Of a DNA stretch of 64,000 bases, positions 17,452 through 25,752 are shown piece by piece. The stretch comes from Kitasatospora sp. NBC_00458 (lineage in GTDB: Bacteria > Actinomycetota > Actinomycetes > Streptomycetales > Streptomycetaceae). A program made the translations under genes and the position numbers. The DNA lies in assembly GCF_036013975.1 (NCBI RefSeq), contig NZ_CP107904.1, positions 2,480,001-2,544,000 on the forward strand, read 5' to 3'. The notes beneath the pieces are model-generated. The model searched no databases, was not told where the DNA came from, and saw nothing but the letters and a program-made list of their open reading frames with translations. The stretch's first letter is position 1, and every line of letters starts with the position of its first letter.

Positions 17452-18022
17452 CCGGCTCCCCTTCTCTCCCCTCTGCCCTCTCCGGGCGCCCGCTGCCGTC
17501 CGAACGGGCAGTGTCTCCCGTTGTATCGGGTAAATGGCTTGACCTCCTATTCACGCGTTCCCCGGGGGGTGCGGTTCTCGCCCCGGCGGACGGGTCCGGA
17601 CGGGGCCCCGCACGGGGCGTCCGGCGGGCGGGCGGCGGGTGTCCGGGGTGCGCGAACGGGTCGGTCCACGGGCCGCGAACGGGTCGGTCCGGGGTGCGTG
17701 CCGGGGTGGGGCGGTCCGGCGGCCGGGTCCGGGACCGGGGGCCCGGGGCTGCGGTGACCTGGGGCCCGGTCGTGGCACCCCCGGGTGACCCGGGGCCCGG
17801 GCACGGGTGGGACCGTGGTCCCGGTCGGCGGCCCGATCTCGTGGTGGACCACGATGGCCGGGAGTGGTCCCCGGCGGGAAGAGTGGTGTCCGTTCCGGGG
17901 CACGGGCAGCGCTCCGGTTCGCCGTCGAACGGTTCACCACTCCACGAGGGGACGCGGCGCCCGTGCGGTTCGGCGTCCGTTGTCGGGGTGGCCGGGCCGG
18001 TTTCTCCAGGAGGGGGCCAGAT
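17452..18022. promoter_or_regulatory. 570-bp divergent promoter region between LAL and LuxR genes
   Basis: No gene is supported here. The region near 17515-17560 is AT-richer and probably holds the LAL promoter. The middle (17560-17830) is G/C-biased low-complexity sequence. A perfect 16-bp dyad, TCGTGGT-GG-ACCACGA, lies at 17839-17854, about 170 bp upstream of the LuxR-family start, and is a candidate operator for either regulator. Confidence 0.45.
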
Positions 18023-18865
18023 TTGACTGTCCTGCACACCGAGTACGACCGCCGGGTTCCGGCGGGGCGGGCGTCGGCGCCGGTCGCGCGCACCGTTCCG
18101 CCGCAACGGCCGGTGGCGTCGCGTTCCGTCGCCGCGGGCCCGCTCGCGGTTCCGGGTGCCGCTCCGGCCGTCCACCCCCAGGTGACCGCCGCGGCGCCGG
18201 TCCGCCCTTCCGGTGGCGCCGCCGGTGCCGCCGCCCGTGCGGCCACCGTCCCGGTGGCCGTCCAGGCCGCCGATCCGCTCTCCCGGGCGGGTGCGGAGGC
18301 CCAGCTGCGCCGGTTCCCCGGGGTGGCGGTGGTGGATCCGACCGGGACCGCCGCGCCGGGCACGGTCACCGTGCTGGTCACCGAGTCCGCCGACGCCGCC
18401 GCCACGGCCGCCCTGCGCCGGCTGGTGCGCGGTGCCGGGCAGCGGGTGGTGCTGGTGGTCGAGCGGATGCGTGAGACCGAGTTGCTGGAGGCCGTGGAGT
18501 GCGGGGTCGCCGCGATCCTGTGGCGCCGGGAGGCGACGCCGGAGCGGCTGGGCCGCGCCGTGCTGGCCGCGGCCCGGGGCGACGGCGATCTGCCGGCCGA
18601 TCTGCAGGGGCGGCTGATCGCCCAGGTGGGCCGCTTGCAGCGGTCCGTGCAGGGGATGCCGGGCCATGCGCCGGCGGGTCTGTCGGAGCGTGAGTCGGAC
18701 GTGCTGCGGCTGGTCGCGGAGGGCTGGGACACCGGGGAGATCGCGGCCCGGCTGTCCTACTCCGAGCGGACCGTCAAGAACGTGCTGCACGGTCTGACCA
18801 CACGTCTGCAGTTGCGCAACCGGGCGCACGCGGTGGCCCACGCGGTCCGCGAGGGCTACATCTAG
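18023..18865 (+). CDS. Orphan LuxR-family regulator with degenerate receiver-like domain
   Basis: 280 residues from TTG 18023, chosen because AGGAGG lies about 10 nt upstream; the frame stays open further 5'. The N-terminal 80 residues are Ala/Pro/Val-rich and probably disordered. Residues 85-200 keep an alpha/beta receiver-like outline (VTVLVTESADAAATAALRRLV, VVLVVERMRETELLEAVECGVAAIL), but the acidic pocket and phospho-Asp of a true response regulator are not evident. The C-terminal LuxR helix-turn-helix (about 215-275) is clear: LSERESDVLRLVAEGWDTGEIA, then RTVKNVLHGLTTRLQLRNRAHAV in two pieces. No kinase is adjacent, so activation is likely phosphorylation-independent. Confidence 0.8.
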   Translation: MTVLHTEYDRRVPAGRASAPVARTVPPQRPVASRSVAAGPLAVPGAAPAVHPQVTAAAPVRPSGGAAGAAARAATVPVAVQAADPLSRAGAEAQLRRFPGVAVVDPTGTAAPGTVTVLVTESADAAATAALRRLVRGAGQRVVLVVERMRETELLEAVECGVAAILWRREATPERLGRAVLAAARGDGDLPADLQGRLIAQVGRLQRSVQGMPGHAPAGLSERESDVLRLVAEGWDTGEIAARLSYSERTVKNVLHGLTTRLQLRNRAHAVAHAVREGYI

Positions 18866-18883
18866 GGCGTCCCGCCGCCGTCG

Positions 18884-18926
18884 GTGACGCGGCCGGGCGG
18901 GTGCGACACCCGCCCGGCCGCGTCAC
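18884..18926. terminator. Terminator after the orphan LuxR gene
   Basis: A perfect 20-bp stem (18884-18903 with 18907-18926) with a 3-nt loop, 18 nt after the stop codon. Confidence 0.85.
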
Positions 18927-18998
18927 GAACGAGTCGCCAAGATCTCACCTGTTGGAAAGCTCCGGGGGCTACCCATCGCCGGGGGTGCAGGGCACACT

Positions 18999-19023
18999 TC
19001 TACGCGCGTACCTCTACGCGCGT
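18999..19023. promoter_or_regulatory. Tandem TCTACGCGCGT boxes upstream of the 5'-nucleotidase gene
   Basis: Two identical 11-bp copies at 18999-19009 and 19013-19023 (period 14). Each contains the palindrome ACGCGCGT. They lie about 80-105 bp upstream of the start codon, where an operator would be expected. Confidence 0.4.
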
Positions 19024-19104
19024 CACCGAGCCTGTGGGCCGCTACCGTCGGCCGTCGTCGGTCGTTGACGATCCGTTCGCAGTCCCCACCCGGGAGAGTC
19101 GTCC

Positions 19105-20931
19105 ATGCCCCTGAACCGCCGTGACTTCGTCGCCCGGTCCGCCGCCACCGCCGCCGGCGCCGCGCTGGCCGGCAGCGCCACCCTCGCCGCCGCCTCCCCG
19201 GCCGCGGCCGCCGGCCCGGCGGACGCCCGCGCGAAGGGCCGGAGCAAGCGGCAGGCCTTCACCGTCATGGGCACCACCGACCTGCACGGCCGGGTGCTCA
19301 ACTGGGACTACTTCACCGACGCGGTCTACGCCGACAAGGCGCACAACGAGGTCGGCCTCGCCAAGATCTCCACGCTGGCCAAGCAGGTCCGCGAGGAGAA
19401 GGGCTGGGACCGCACCCTGCTGATCGACGCCGGCGACACCATCCAGGGCACCCAGCTGACCTACTACTACGCCCGGGTCGAGCCGATCGCCACCGAGGCC
19501 GACACCGCGCCCGAGCACCCGATGGCGCTCGCCATGAACACCATGGAGTACACCGCCGCGGCGCTCGGCAACCACGAGTTCAACTACGGCATCGACACCC
19601 TGCGCGCGTTCGAGGAGCAGCTCGACTTCCCGCTGCTCGGCGCCAACGCACTGAACGCCCGCAACGACAAGCCGGCCTTCCCGCCGTACGTGATCCGCAA
19701 GCTGAAGCTGGGCAGCGGCCCGGCGCTCAAGGTCGGCATCCTCGGCCTCACCAACCCGGGCATCGCGATCTGGGACAAGGCGAACGTCGCCGGCAAGATG
19801 ACCTTCCCGGGCATCGTCGAGACGGCGAAGGTCTGGGTGCCCAAGCTGAAGGCGGCCGGCGCGGACGTCGTCGTGGTCGCCTGCCACTCCGGCGTCGACG
19901 AGGCCACCTCCTACGGCGACCAGCTGCCGTGGGCCGAGAACGCCTCCGGCGCGCTGGCCGAGCAGGTGCCCGGCATCGACGCGATCCTGGTCGGCCACGC
20001 CCACAAGGAGATCCCGCAGCGGCTGATCACCAACAAGGAGACCGGCAAGGCCGTCGTGCTCTCCGAGCCGCTCGCCTGGGGCCAGCGGCTGACCTGCTTC
20101 GACTTCGAGGCCGAGCTCGTCGACGGCGCGTGGAAGGTCGTCTCGCTCTCCTCCCGGGTGCTGAACTCCAACACCGTCCCGGAGGACCCGGAGATCGTCG
20201 GCCTGATGACCGACCAGCACAAGAAGGTCGTCGAGTACGTCAACCAGGTCATCGGCACCTCCCGGATCGAGCTCTCCATCGCCGAGGCGCCGTTCCGGGA
20301 CACCCCGATCATCGACCTGATCGGCCGGGTCCAGGCCGACGTGGTCCGCGCCGCGCTGGCCGGCGGCCAGTACGCCAAGCTGCCGGTCCTGGCCCAGGCC
20401 GCGCCGTTCAACCGCTCCGCCGTCATCCCGGCCGGCCAGGTCAAGCTGCGCGACGCGGCCGGCCTGTACATCTACGAGAACACCCTGGAGGCCCGCGTCC
20501 TGACGGGCGCCCAGATCAAGGACTACCTGGAGTACTCGGCGAAGTACTACGCCCAGCTGGCCCCGGGCGCGGCGGTGGACAAGGCCACGCTGACCAACGC
20601 GCAGAACACCCCCGACTACAACTACGACGCGGTGTACGGCGTCTCGTACGACATCGACATCTCCCAGCCGGTCGGGTCCCGGATCGTCGGCCTCAGCTTC
20701 GAGGGCAAGCCGATCGACCCGCAGGCCCAGTTCGTCCTCGCGGTCAACAACTACCGTGCCAACGGCGGCGGCAACTTCCCGCACGTCGCGGCCGCCCAGA
20801 AGCTGTGGGCCAACTCGGACGAGATCCGCAACGCGATGATCGGCTGGGTGAAGGACAAGGGCGTCATCGACCCGGCCGACTTCCACACCGAGTCGTGGCG
20901 GCTGGTCCGCGCCGGACAGCCGGTCTTCTGA
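19105..20931 (+). CDS. Tat-exported bifunctional metallophosphatase/5'-nucleotidase
   Basis: 608 residues from ATG 19105. The signal peptide has the twin-arginine motif RRDFVARS followed by an Ala-rich segment to about residue 35, so export is by the Tat pathway, fitting a protein that folds with metals. The metallophosphoesterase motifs are in order: TDLHGR (about 56), GDTIQGT (about 112), GNHEFNYG (about 155), ACHSG (about 260) and GHAHKEIP (about 297). The C-terminal half is the 5'-nucleotidase substrate domain, with NNYRANGGGNFPH near 550. Such enzymes dephosphorylate extracellular nucleotides to scavenge phosphate and nucleosides. A phosphate-responsive promoter is plausible, but a standard PHO box is not obvious. 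Confidence 0.93.
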   Translation: MPLNRRDFVARSAATAAGAALAGSATLAAASPAAAAGPADARAKGRSKRQAFTVMGTTDLHGRVLNWDYFTDAVYADKAHNEVGLAKISTLAKQVREEKGWDRTLLIDAGDTIQGTQLTYYYARVEPIATEADTAPEHPMALAMNTMEYTAAALGNHEFNYGIDTLRAFEEQLDFPLLGANALNARNDKPAFPPYVIRKLKLGSGPALKVGILGLTNPGIAIWDKANVAGKMTFPGIVETAKVWVPKLKAAGADVVVVACHSGVDEATSYGDQLPWAENASGALAEQVPGIDAILVGHAHKEIPQRLITNKETGKAVVLSEPLAWGQRLTCFDFEAELVDGAWKVVSLSSRVLNSNTVPEDPEIVGLMTDQHKKVVEYVNQVIGTSRIELSIAEAPFRDTPIIDLIGRVQADVVRAALAGGQYAKLPVLAQAAPFNRSAVIPAGQVKLRDAAGLYIYENTLEARVLTGAQIKDYLEYSAKYYAQLAPGAAVDKATLTNAQNTPDYNYDAVYGVSYDIDISQPVGSRIVGLSFEGKPIDPQAQFVLAVNNYRANGGGNFPHVAAAQKLWANSDEIRNAMIGWVKDKGVIDPADFHTESWRLVRAGQPVF

Positions 20932-20953
20932 CCGTCGTCCGGCTCCCGCACGG

Positions 20954-20983
20954 ACAGCCCCGGGGCCCGCACCCCGGGGCTGT
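20954..20983 (+). terminator. Terminator after the 5'-nucleotidase gene
   Basis: A 12-bp perfect stem (20954-20965 with 20972-20983) and 6-nt loop. A 16-bp stretch following it (20977-20992) is repeated at 21000-21015. Confidence 0.7.
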
Positions 20984-21040
20984 TCCCGTCCGTACCCCCG
21001 GGCTGTTCCCGTCCGCACCGCGCGCCGTTACCGTGTCGGC

Positions 21041-21472
21041 ATGCGCACCCTCGCCACCTGGCCGCTGGACGGCGAACCGCCGGACGTCGTCCCGGCCGAG
21101 TTCCGGGAGCCCTGCGCCCTGGTCGGACGCGACCTGCTCCGGGCCGTCGCCGCCGGGACCCTGCCGCACGGCCTGCACTGGAACCTCTCGGAGGACCACT
21201 ACACCGGCTTCCTGCTGGGGCTGGGCGGCGCGCGGGGCCGGCTGTTCGTCCGGGAGACGGACCCCTACCTGCCGCCCGGACGGCTCACCGCCTTCGTCGC
21301 GGAGCAGGTCCGGGACCACCTGGCCGGCCACGAGTTCGTCCAGTGGCCGCCCTGTCCGGGGCACACCCACCTGCTGGAGCCCGCCGCCGACGGGCCGGAC
21401 GGGGCGGCCTGGTGGCGCTGCCGGACCACCCGGTCCGGCGTCGCCCGGATCGGTGCGCCGGCCTCCGGGTGA
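21041..21472 (+). CDS. Conserved hypothetical protein, 143 residues
   Basis: From ATG 21041 to 21472. A soluble protein without signal or membrane segments. It contains a possible metal or redox cluster near the middle (WPPCPGHTHLLEP) and a later Cys (WWRCRTTRSG). No family is recognised. The coding assignment rests on strong third-position G/C bias and plausible composition. It stands alone between the nucleotidase and the convergent BtrH-like gene; no operon partner gives a clue. Confidence 0.6.
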   Translation: MRTLATWPLDGEPPDVVPAEFREPCALVGRDLLRAVAAGTLPHGLHWNLSEDHYTGFLLGLGGARGRLFVRETDPYLPPGRLTAFVAEQVRDHLAGHEFVQWPPCPGHTHLLEPAADGPDGAAWWRCRTTRSGVARIGAPASG

Positions 21473-21535
21473 GCCGGGCGCCGCGCGCGGGGCTCCGCAC
21501 GCGGGGGCCCGGAACGGCAAACCCCCGGCCCCGGC

Positions 21536-22510
21536 TCAGCCCGCCAACCGGCTCAACTCCCCCATCGCCGAACGCTCCAGGCCGGCCAGTACGCGCAGCA
21601 GCGCACCCGCCTCGGCCAGTGGCGCCGCCGCGCCCGAGCTGCCCGCGGCGGCCACCAGCCGGGCCACCTCCGTCCAACCCCGCGCCGCCTCGGCGTACTT
21701 CGCGTGGGCGCTCCGCAGGCGCGGGTCGTCCAGCAGGTCCGCGCACTCGGCGAGGAAGTCCCGGTAGAGGTTGCGGAACAGTGCGCCGCCGGTCCCGGCC
21801 AGCTCCATCATCCGTGCGGCCTGCGGCAGTCGGACCTCCGGCAGGTCGGCGCGGTCCAGCCAGCCCGGCACCAGCGCCGCCGCCTTGTCGATGCCCCGGT
21901 GGCCGAGGTTGGCGATCGGCGGGTGCAGGAACGCCTCCGCGCAGGCGGTGAGCGCGGGAACCAACAGGCCCTGCAGCAGCGGCGGTTCGCCCCGCAGGGC
22001 GAGCGTGAACGAGCGGTTCCGCGCCGTCATCGGCCCGCGTTCGGCGCGTGCCGCCGCCAGCGAGGCGAGGCTGGTGGTGACGGCGCCGCCCTGCTGGGCG
22101 GTGTCGACCAGCTGCGCGTCGCGCCCGTCGTGGCCGGTCATCGCGACCACGTGCCCGCCGAAGTGGACCTTCGAGGTGAAGTACTCCAGGTGGTAGCTGT
22201 CCAGTTGGAGCCCGACCGGCCGTCCGGCACCGAGTTCGGCGGCCACGTTCTCCCAGGCCCGGCGGGCGGAACCGGTCTCCTTGACCACCAGCTCCAGCCC
22301 GAGCCGGGCGGCGAGGTTCCGGGTGAGCTCGAACGGCTTGACCCGGCCGCCGAGGAACGGGAAGTCCAGGCCCTTGCCGTCCCAGTAGACGAACGAGAGG
22401 CCCGCTCCGAGCCCGAACAGCATCGGTTCGGACAGGTCCAGGCCCTCGTGGCGCAGCAGCACCCCCAGGGCGGTCGTCTCGCAGTGCTCCGCTCCGTGCC
22501 GCTCCGTCAT
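21536..22510 (-). CDS. BtrH N-terminal domain / DUF4872-type protein
   Basis: 324 residues from ATG 22510. The N-terminal half resembles the BtrH domain, a papain-like acyltransferase fold: HCETTALGVLLRHEGLDLSEPMLF contains the conserved HCE(T/S) motif with the candidate nucleophile Cys, and FGGHVVAMTGHDG carries the candidate His. The second half resembles DUF4872. BtrH moves an acyl group in butirosin synthesis; relatives occur widely in actinomycetes, often alone. The start overlaps the stop of the MerR gene (ATGA at 22507-22510), so they are translationally coupled and this protein is probably part of the MerR regulon. Substrate unknown. Confidence 0.75.
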   Translation of the reverse strand: MTERHGAEHCETTALGVLLRHEGLDLSEPMLFGLGAGLSFVYWDGKGLDFPFLGGRVKPFELTRNLAARLGLELVVKETGSARRAWENVAAELGAGRPVGLQLDSYHLEYFTSKVHFGGHVVAMTGHDGRDAQLVDTAQQGGAVTTSLASLAAARAERGPMTARNRSFTLALRGEPPLLQGLLVPALTACAEAFLHPPIANLGHRGIDKAAALVPGWLDRADLPEVRLPQAARMMELAGTGGALFRNLYRDFLAECADLLDDPRLRSAHAKYAEAARGWTEVARLVAAAGSSGAAAPLAEAGALLRVLAGLERSAMGELSRLAG

Positions 22511-23394
22511 GCCGCGTCCTCCTCGACTCGTACGACCAACCGGGTCGTCCACTCCTCGGCCGGGGCCTCCCCCGGCCCGACCAGGTACGCCTCCCGGACC
22601 GGCGCCACCGGGCGCAGCCCGCGTTCGTGCACCGCGGAGAGCAGTGCGTGGTAAGCGAGCGGGAGCCGGGCGTACGGGCCGTGGTGCACCGTCTCGACGA
22701 CGGGTCCGCCGGGCAGCACCTCGTGGGCGAGGCCGGGCCGTCCGCCCGCCTCCGCCGGCTCCGTCCGGGCCGCCGTTCCGGCCGCCGTTGCCGTCCCGGC
22801 CGCCGTTCCGGTCCCCGCCGTCGCCGCTTCGGCCGGCTCCGCTCCGACGGCGATCCGCATCCCGTCCCGCAGGTCCAGCGGGAACAGCCCCCAGAGCGGC
22901 GGTCGCCAGGCGCCGTCCAGCCGGGCCAGCAGCACGCCGACGCACTCGCCGATCCGCTCCCCCAGGTCGGCGGGCCCCGCCGTGGCCCGGACCACGGCCA
23001 GCCGCCGGTCCGGCTCCCGGCCGTGGACGACCTCGTAGCCGGGCAGGCCGCCGCCCTCGGCGAGGCGTTCCAGCAGGTCCAGCCGGGCCCGGTCGCGGGT
23101 GATCCGCTCGGCGACGCGGTCGCGTTCGGCGCGCAGCAGGCGGGCGCGGTCCGGCGGTTCAGCGGCCAGGGTGGCGGCGATCACCGCCAGCGGGAGGTCG
23201 AGTTCGCGCAGCAGGGCGATGGTGAGGGCGTCGCGGGCCTGTTCCGGGGCGTAGTAGCGGTAGCCGGTGGCGGGGTCGACCCGGGCGGGGGCGAGCAGGC
23301 CGGTCTCGTCGTAGTGGCGGAGCTGTTTGACGCTCAGCCGGCAGAGGCGGGCGAAGCGCCCGATGGTGAGGAGTTCGTCTCGGTCTGGCAGCAC
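22507..23394 (-). CDS. MerR-family regulator with GyrI-like effector domain
   Basis: 295 residues from GTG 23394. The N-terminal winged helix is typical of MerR (LLTIGRFARLCRLSVKQLRHYD, then GYRYYAPEQARDALTI), followed by a coiled coil (about 95-120). The C-terminal GyrI/BmrR-like domain binds small, often aromatic or cationic ligands in relatives such as BmrR and TipA. An Ala/Thr/Gly repeat of about 25 residues (near 198-222, TAGTGTAAGTATAAGT) interrupts it. No ribosome-binding site precedes the GTG. A dyad fitting a MerR operator (23404-23432) places a -10-like CACGAT about 7 nt before the GTG, so the mRNA is probably leaderless and autoregulated. Coupled to the BtrH-like gene downstream. 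Confidence 0.85.
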   Translation of the reverse strand: MLPDRDELLTIGRFARLCRLSVKQLRHYDETGLLAPARVDPATGYRYYAPEQARDALTIALLRELDLPLAVIAATLAAEPPDRARLLRAERDRVAERITRDRARLDLLERLAEGGGLPGYEVVHGREPDRRLAVVRATAGPADLGERIGECVGVLLARLDGAWRPPLWGLFPLDLRDGMRIAVGAEPAEAATAGTGTAAGTATAAGTAARTEPAEAGGRPGLAHEVLPGGPVVETVHHGPYARLPLAYHALLSAVHERGLRPVAPVREAYLVGPGEAPAEEWTTRLVVRVEEDAA

Positions 23395-23403
23395 CCCGCC
23401 ATC

Positions 23404-23432
23404 GTGGACCCTCCCGCCGTGGGAGGGTCCAC
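23404..23432 (-). promoter_or_regulatory. MerR-type operator-promoter
   Basis: A perfect 12-bp dyad (GTGGACCCTCCC at 23404-23415 and its complement at 23421-23432) with a 5-bp spacer. On the minus strand it lies between a -35-like GTGGAC and a -10-like CACGAT separated by 20 bp, the long-spacer design that MerR proteins untwist on activation. Confidence 0.65.
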
Positions 23433-23634
23433 CTCGGAGGGCCCCCTCCCGGGTGCCGCCCCGGGTGCCGCCGGGGCCTCCGTGGGGCCTCCGCGGAGCC
23501 GTCCGGCCGAGGCGGTCGGGTGGCGAGACGCTGGGACATCTTCCGGAGACAGCAGGATATTCATCCGCGCTTCCGGTCTTCCTACTGTTGGACCCGTCAC
23601 CGAGCGATCATCCCGACGGAGAAGGAGCAGTCCC

Positions 23635-24561
23635 ATGCGCGCAGTCATCCAGAAGTCCTTCGGCGGCCCCGAGGTCCTGGAGGTCGTCGAGACCGACCGG
23701 CCCGCCCCGCTGGGCGCCGAGGTCCTCGTCCGGGTCCACGCCAGCGGCGTCAACCCGGTCGACGCGGCGGTCCGTTCGGGCGTGTACCCGCTGCTCGGCG
23801 AGCCGCCGTTCGGGGTCGGCTGGGACATCTCGGGCGTGGTCGAGGAGGTCGGCCCGGGCGCCCGGTTCAAGCCGGGCGACGAGGTGTTCGGGCTGCCGTT
23901 CTTCCCTCGGGCCGCCACCGGCTACGCCGAGTACGTGGCCGTGCCGTCCCGCCAGGTGGCCCGCAAGCCCGCCTCGCTGGACCACGTGCAGGCGGCGGCC
24001 CTGCCGCTGGCCGCGCTGACGGCCTGGCAGGGCCTGGTGGACGCGGCGCGGCTCTCCGAGGGGCAGCGGGTGCTGATCCACCGCGCGGCGGGCGGCGTGG
24101 GGCACCTCGCCGTGCAGATCGCCAAGGCCCGTGGCGCGTACGTGATCGCGCTGGCGAGCGAGCCGAAGCACGGGTTCGTGCGCGGGCTGGGCGCCGACGA
24201 GGTGATCGACTACCGGGCCGACGACCACCTGAAGGCGGTCGGCGAGGTGGACGTGGTGTTCGACTCCTCCTCGCAGGGCACCGCCTCGCTGGAGGTGCTG
24301 CGGCCGGGCGGGGTGCTCGTCTCGATCATGGAGCACTGGAACACCGCGCTCGCCGCCGAGGTCGAGGCCGCCGGGCGGCGGTTCGCGGGGATCTCGGTGG
24401 AGCCGGACTACGCCTCGCTGGAGGCGATCGCCGCGCTGGTCGACGAGGGCCGGATCCGCCCGCACGTCGCCGACACCTTCCCGCTGGAGGAGGCCGGCAA
24501 GGCGCACGAGCTGATCGGCACGGGCCGCACCCAGGGCAAGATCGTCCTGACCGTCGCCTGA
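23635..24561 (+). CDS. Zinc-independent MDR-type NADPH:quinone oxidoreductase
   Basis: 308 residues from ATG 23635, preceded by GAAGGAG. A medium-chain dehydrogenase/reductase: N-terminal GroES-like half (VLVRVHASGVNPVDAAVRSG) and a Rossmann half with the nucleotide-binding turn HRAAGGVGHLAVQIAKARGA (about 145-165). It lacks the catalytic-zinc ligands of alcohol dehydrogenases, so it belongs to the quinone reductase branch, which reduces quinones or activated double bonds with NADPH in the cytosol. It is divergent from the MerR gene across 240 bp, so the MerR protein might also control it. A hairpin follows. Confidence 0.88.
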   Translation: MRAVIQKSFGGPEVLEVVETDRPAPLGAEVLVRVHASGVNPVDAAVRSGVYPLLGEPPFGVGWDISGVVEEVGPGARFKPGDEVFGLPFFPRAATGYAEYVAVPSRQVARKPASLDHVQAAALPLAALTAWQGLVDAARLSEGQRVLIHRAAGGVGHLAVQIAKARGAYVIALASEPKHGFVRGLGADEVIDYRADDHLKAVGEVDVVFDSSSQGTASLEVLRPGGVLVSIMEHWNTALAAEVEAAGRRFAGISVEPDYASLEAIAALVDEGRIRPHVADTFPLEEAGKAHELIGTGRTQGKIVLTVA

Positions 24562-24576
24562 ACCGGGGACCCGCCT

Positions 24577-24614
24577 GCGGATTCCCGGCCACCCGGCGGC
24601 GGCCGGGAATCCGC
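24577..24614 (+). terminator. Terminator after the quinone oxidoreductase gene
   Basis: A 14-bp perfect stem (24577-24590 with 24601-24614) and 10-nt loop, 16 nt after the stop. Confidence 0.75.
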
Positions 24615-24694
24615 GGGCGACCCCCTGGGGCGCGGGTGCGACGCCCTACGCTGGCGGGTGTGACGGGAGTGCCGTACGAGACCGGAGGGAAGAC

Positions 24695-25630
24695 GTGGAC
24701 ATCCTGACCGAGGCGTTGGGCTCGATGCGGACGGGGCAGCCCACCTCCGTGCGCACCGAGGGGCGGGCGCCCTGGGGGCTGCAGCTGCCCCCGGTCGCCG
24801 GCGCGGGATTCCACGTGGTGCTGTACGGGACGTGCTGGTTGGTCCCACTGGAGGACGCGCCCGGGGTCGCGCCGATCGCGCTCAGCCCGGGGGACGTGGT
24901 CTTCCTGCGGGACGGCCGCGGCCACATCCTGGCCGACCAGCCGTCCACCCCGGCCGTCCCCGAGCGGCCCGACCAGTTCCGGCCCAGCCTGCCGATCGGC
25001 ACGGTCTCCATCGGCGGGGACGGGCCGCGCACCAGCCTGCTGTGCGGCAACTACCACCTCGACCAGGGGCGCCCGCACCCGCTGGTGCGCCAGCTGCCGG
25101 AGATCATCCACCTGCCGACCCGGCACGGCCGGCACCCCGAACTGAGTGCGGCCGTCCAGTTGTTGGGCGCCGAGCTGGAGAACCCCCGGATCGGCTCGAC
25201 CGGCATCGTGCCCGCCCTGATCGACTCGCTGCTCCTGTACATCCTGCGCGCCTGGTTCGAGGACCAGCCGCCCGCCACCGCCGCCGGCTGGGCGGCGGCC
25301 CTCGGGGACGCGGCCGTCGCCCCGGCGCTCACCGCCATCCACGAGGCGCCGTCCGCCGCCTGGACGGTGGAGTCCCTGGCCGCCCGCGTGGGCCTCTCCC
25401 GGGCGGCCTTCGCCCGCCGTTTCACCAACCTCGTCGGCGAGCCCCCCATGGCCTACCTGACCCGCTGGCGGATGACCACCGCCGCCCGGCTGCTGCGCGA
25501 GTCGGAGGCCCCGCTGACCACCGTCGCCGCGCAGACCGGCTACGGCTCGGAGTACGCGTTCGCCAAGGCCTTCAAGCGCGAGTACGGCCAGGCCCCTGGC
25601 GGCTACCGCCGCGAGGCCCGCGCGGCCTGA
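24695..25630 (+). CDS. AraC-family transcriptional regulator (cupin sensor)
   Basis: 311 residues from GTG 24695, preceded by GGAGGG at a good distance. Residues 1-180 are the AraC cupin-type sensor (SPGDVVFLRDGRGHILAD marks the cupin barrel). Residues about 205-305 contain the two helix-turn-helices of AraC: WTVESLAARVGLSRAAFARR and the second with TGYGSEYAFAKAFKREYG. The family often regulates a neighbouring oxidoreductase; the quinone reductase gene ends 134 bp upstream on the same strand, but a terminator separates them. Effector unknown. Confidence 0.88.
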   Translation: MDILTEALGSMRTGQPTSVRTEGRAPWGLQLPPVAGAGFHVVLYGTCWLVPLEDAPGVAPIALSPGDVVFLRDGRGHILADQPSTPAVPERPDQFRPSLPIGTVSIGGDGPRTSLLCGNYHLDQGRPHPLVRQLPEIIHLPTRHGRHPELSAAVQLLGAELENPRIGSTGIVPALIDSLLLYILRAWFEDQPPATAAGWAAALGDAAVAPALTAIHEAPSAAWTVESLAARVGLSRAAFARRFTNLVGEPPMAYLTRWRMTTAARLLRESEAPLTTVAAQTGYGSEYAFAKAFKREYGQAPGGYRREARAA

Positions 25631-25669
25631 CCCGCCCCGGCCACCCGCCCGCCGCCCTGCGCCCTGCGT

Positions 25670-25694
25670 AGGAAGTCGGACCGGTCGACTTCCT
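25670..25694. terminator. Hairpin between convergent AraC and oxidoreductase genes
   Basis: A 9-bp stem, AGGAAGTCG (25670-25678) with CGACTTCCT (25686-25694), and 7-nt loop. It is placed to terminate both convergent transcripts. An 11-bp tandem duplication abuts the oxidoreductase stop just downstream. Confidence 0.55.
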
Positions 25695-25752
25695 GCTCCG
25701 CGCCCGAGAGCCGCGCCGCCCCCTCGTCCGGGCGGCACGGCTCAGGCACGGC

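Noticed and set aside
12839..18841. A 2000-codon open frame on the minus strand
   Set aside because: It overlaps six well-supported features in other frames and its translation is Arg/Pro-rich low complexity, the usual product of an off-frame read in very GC-rich DNA.
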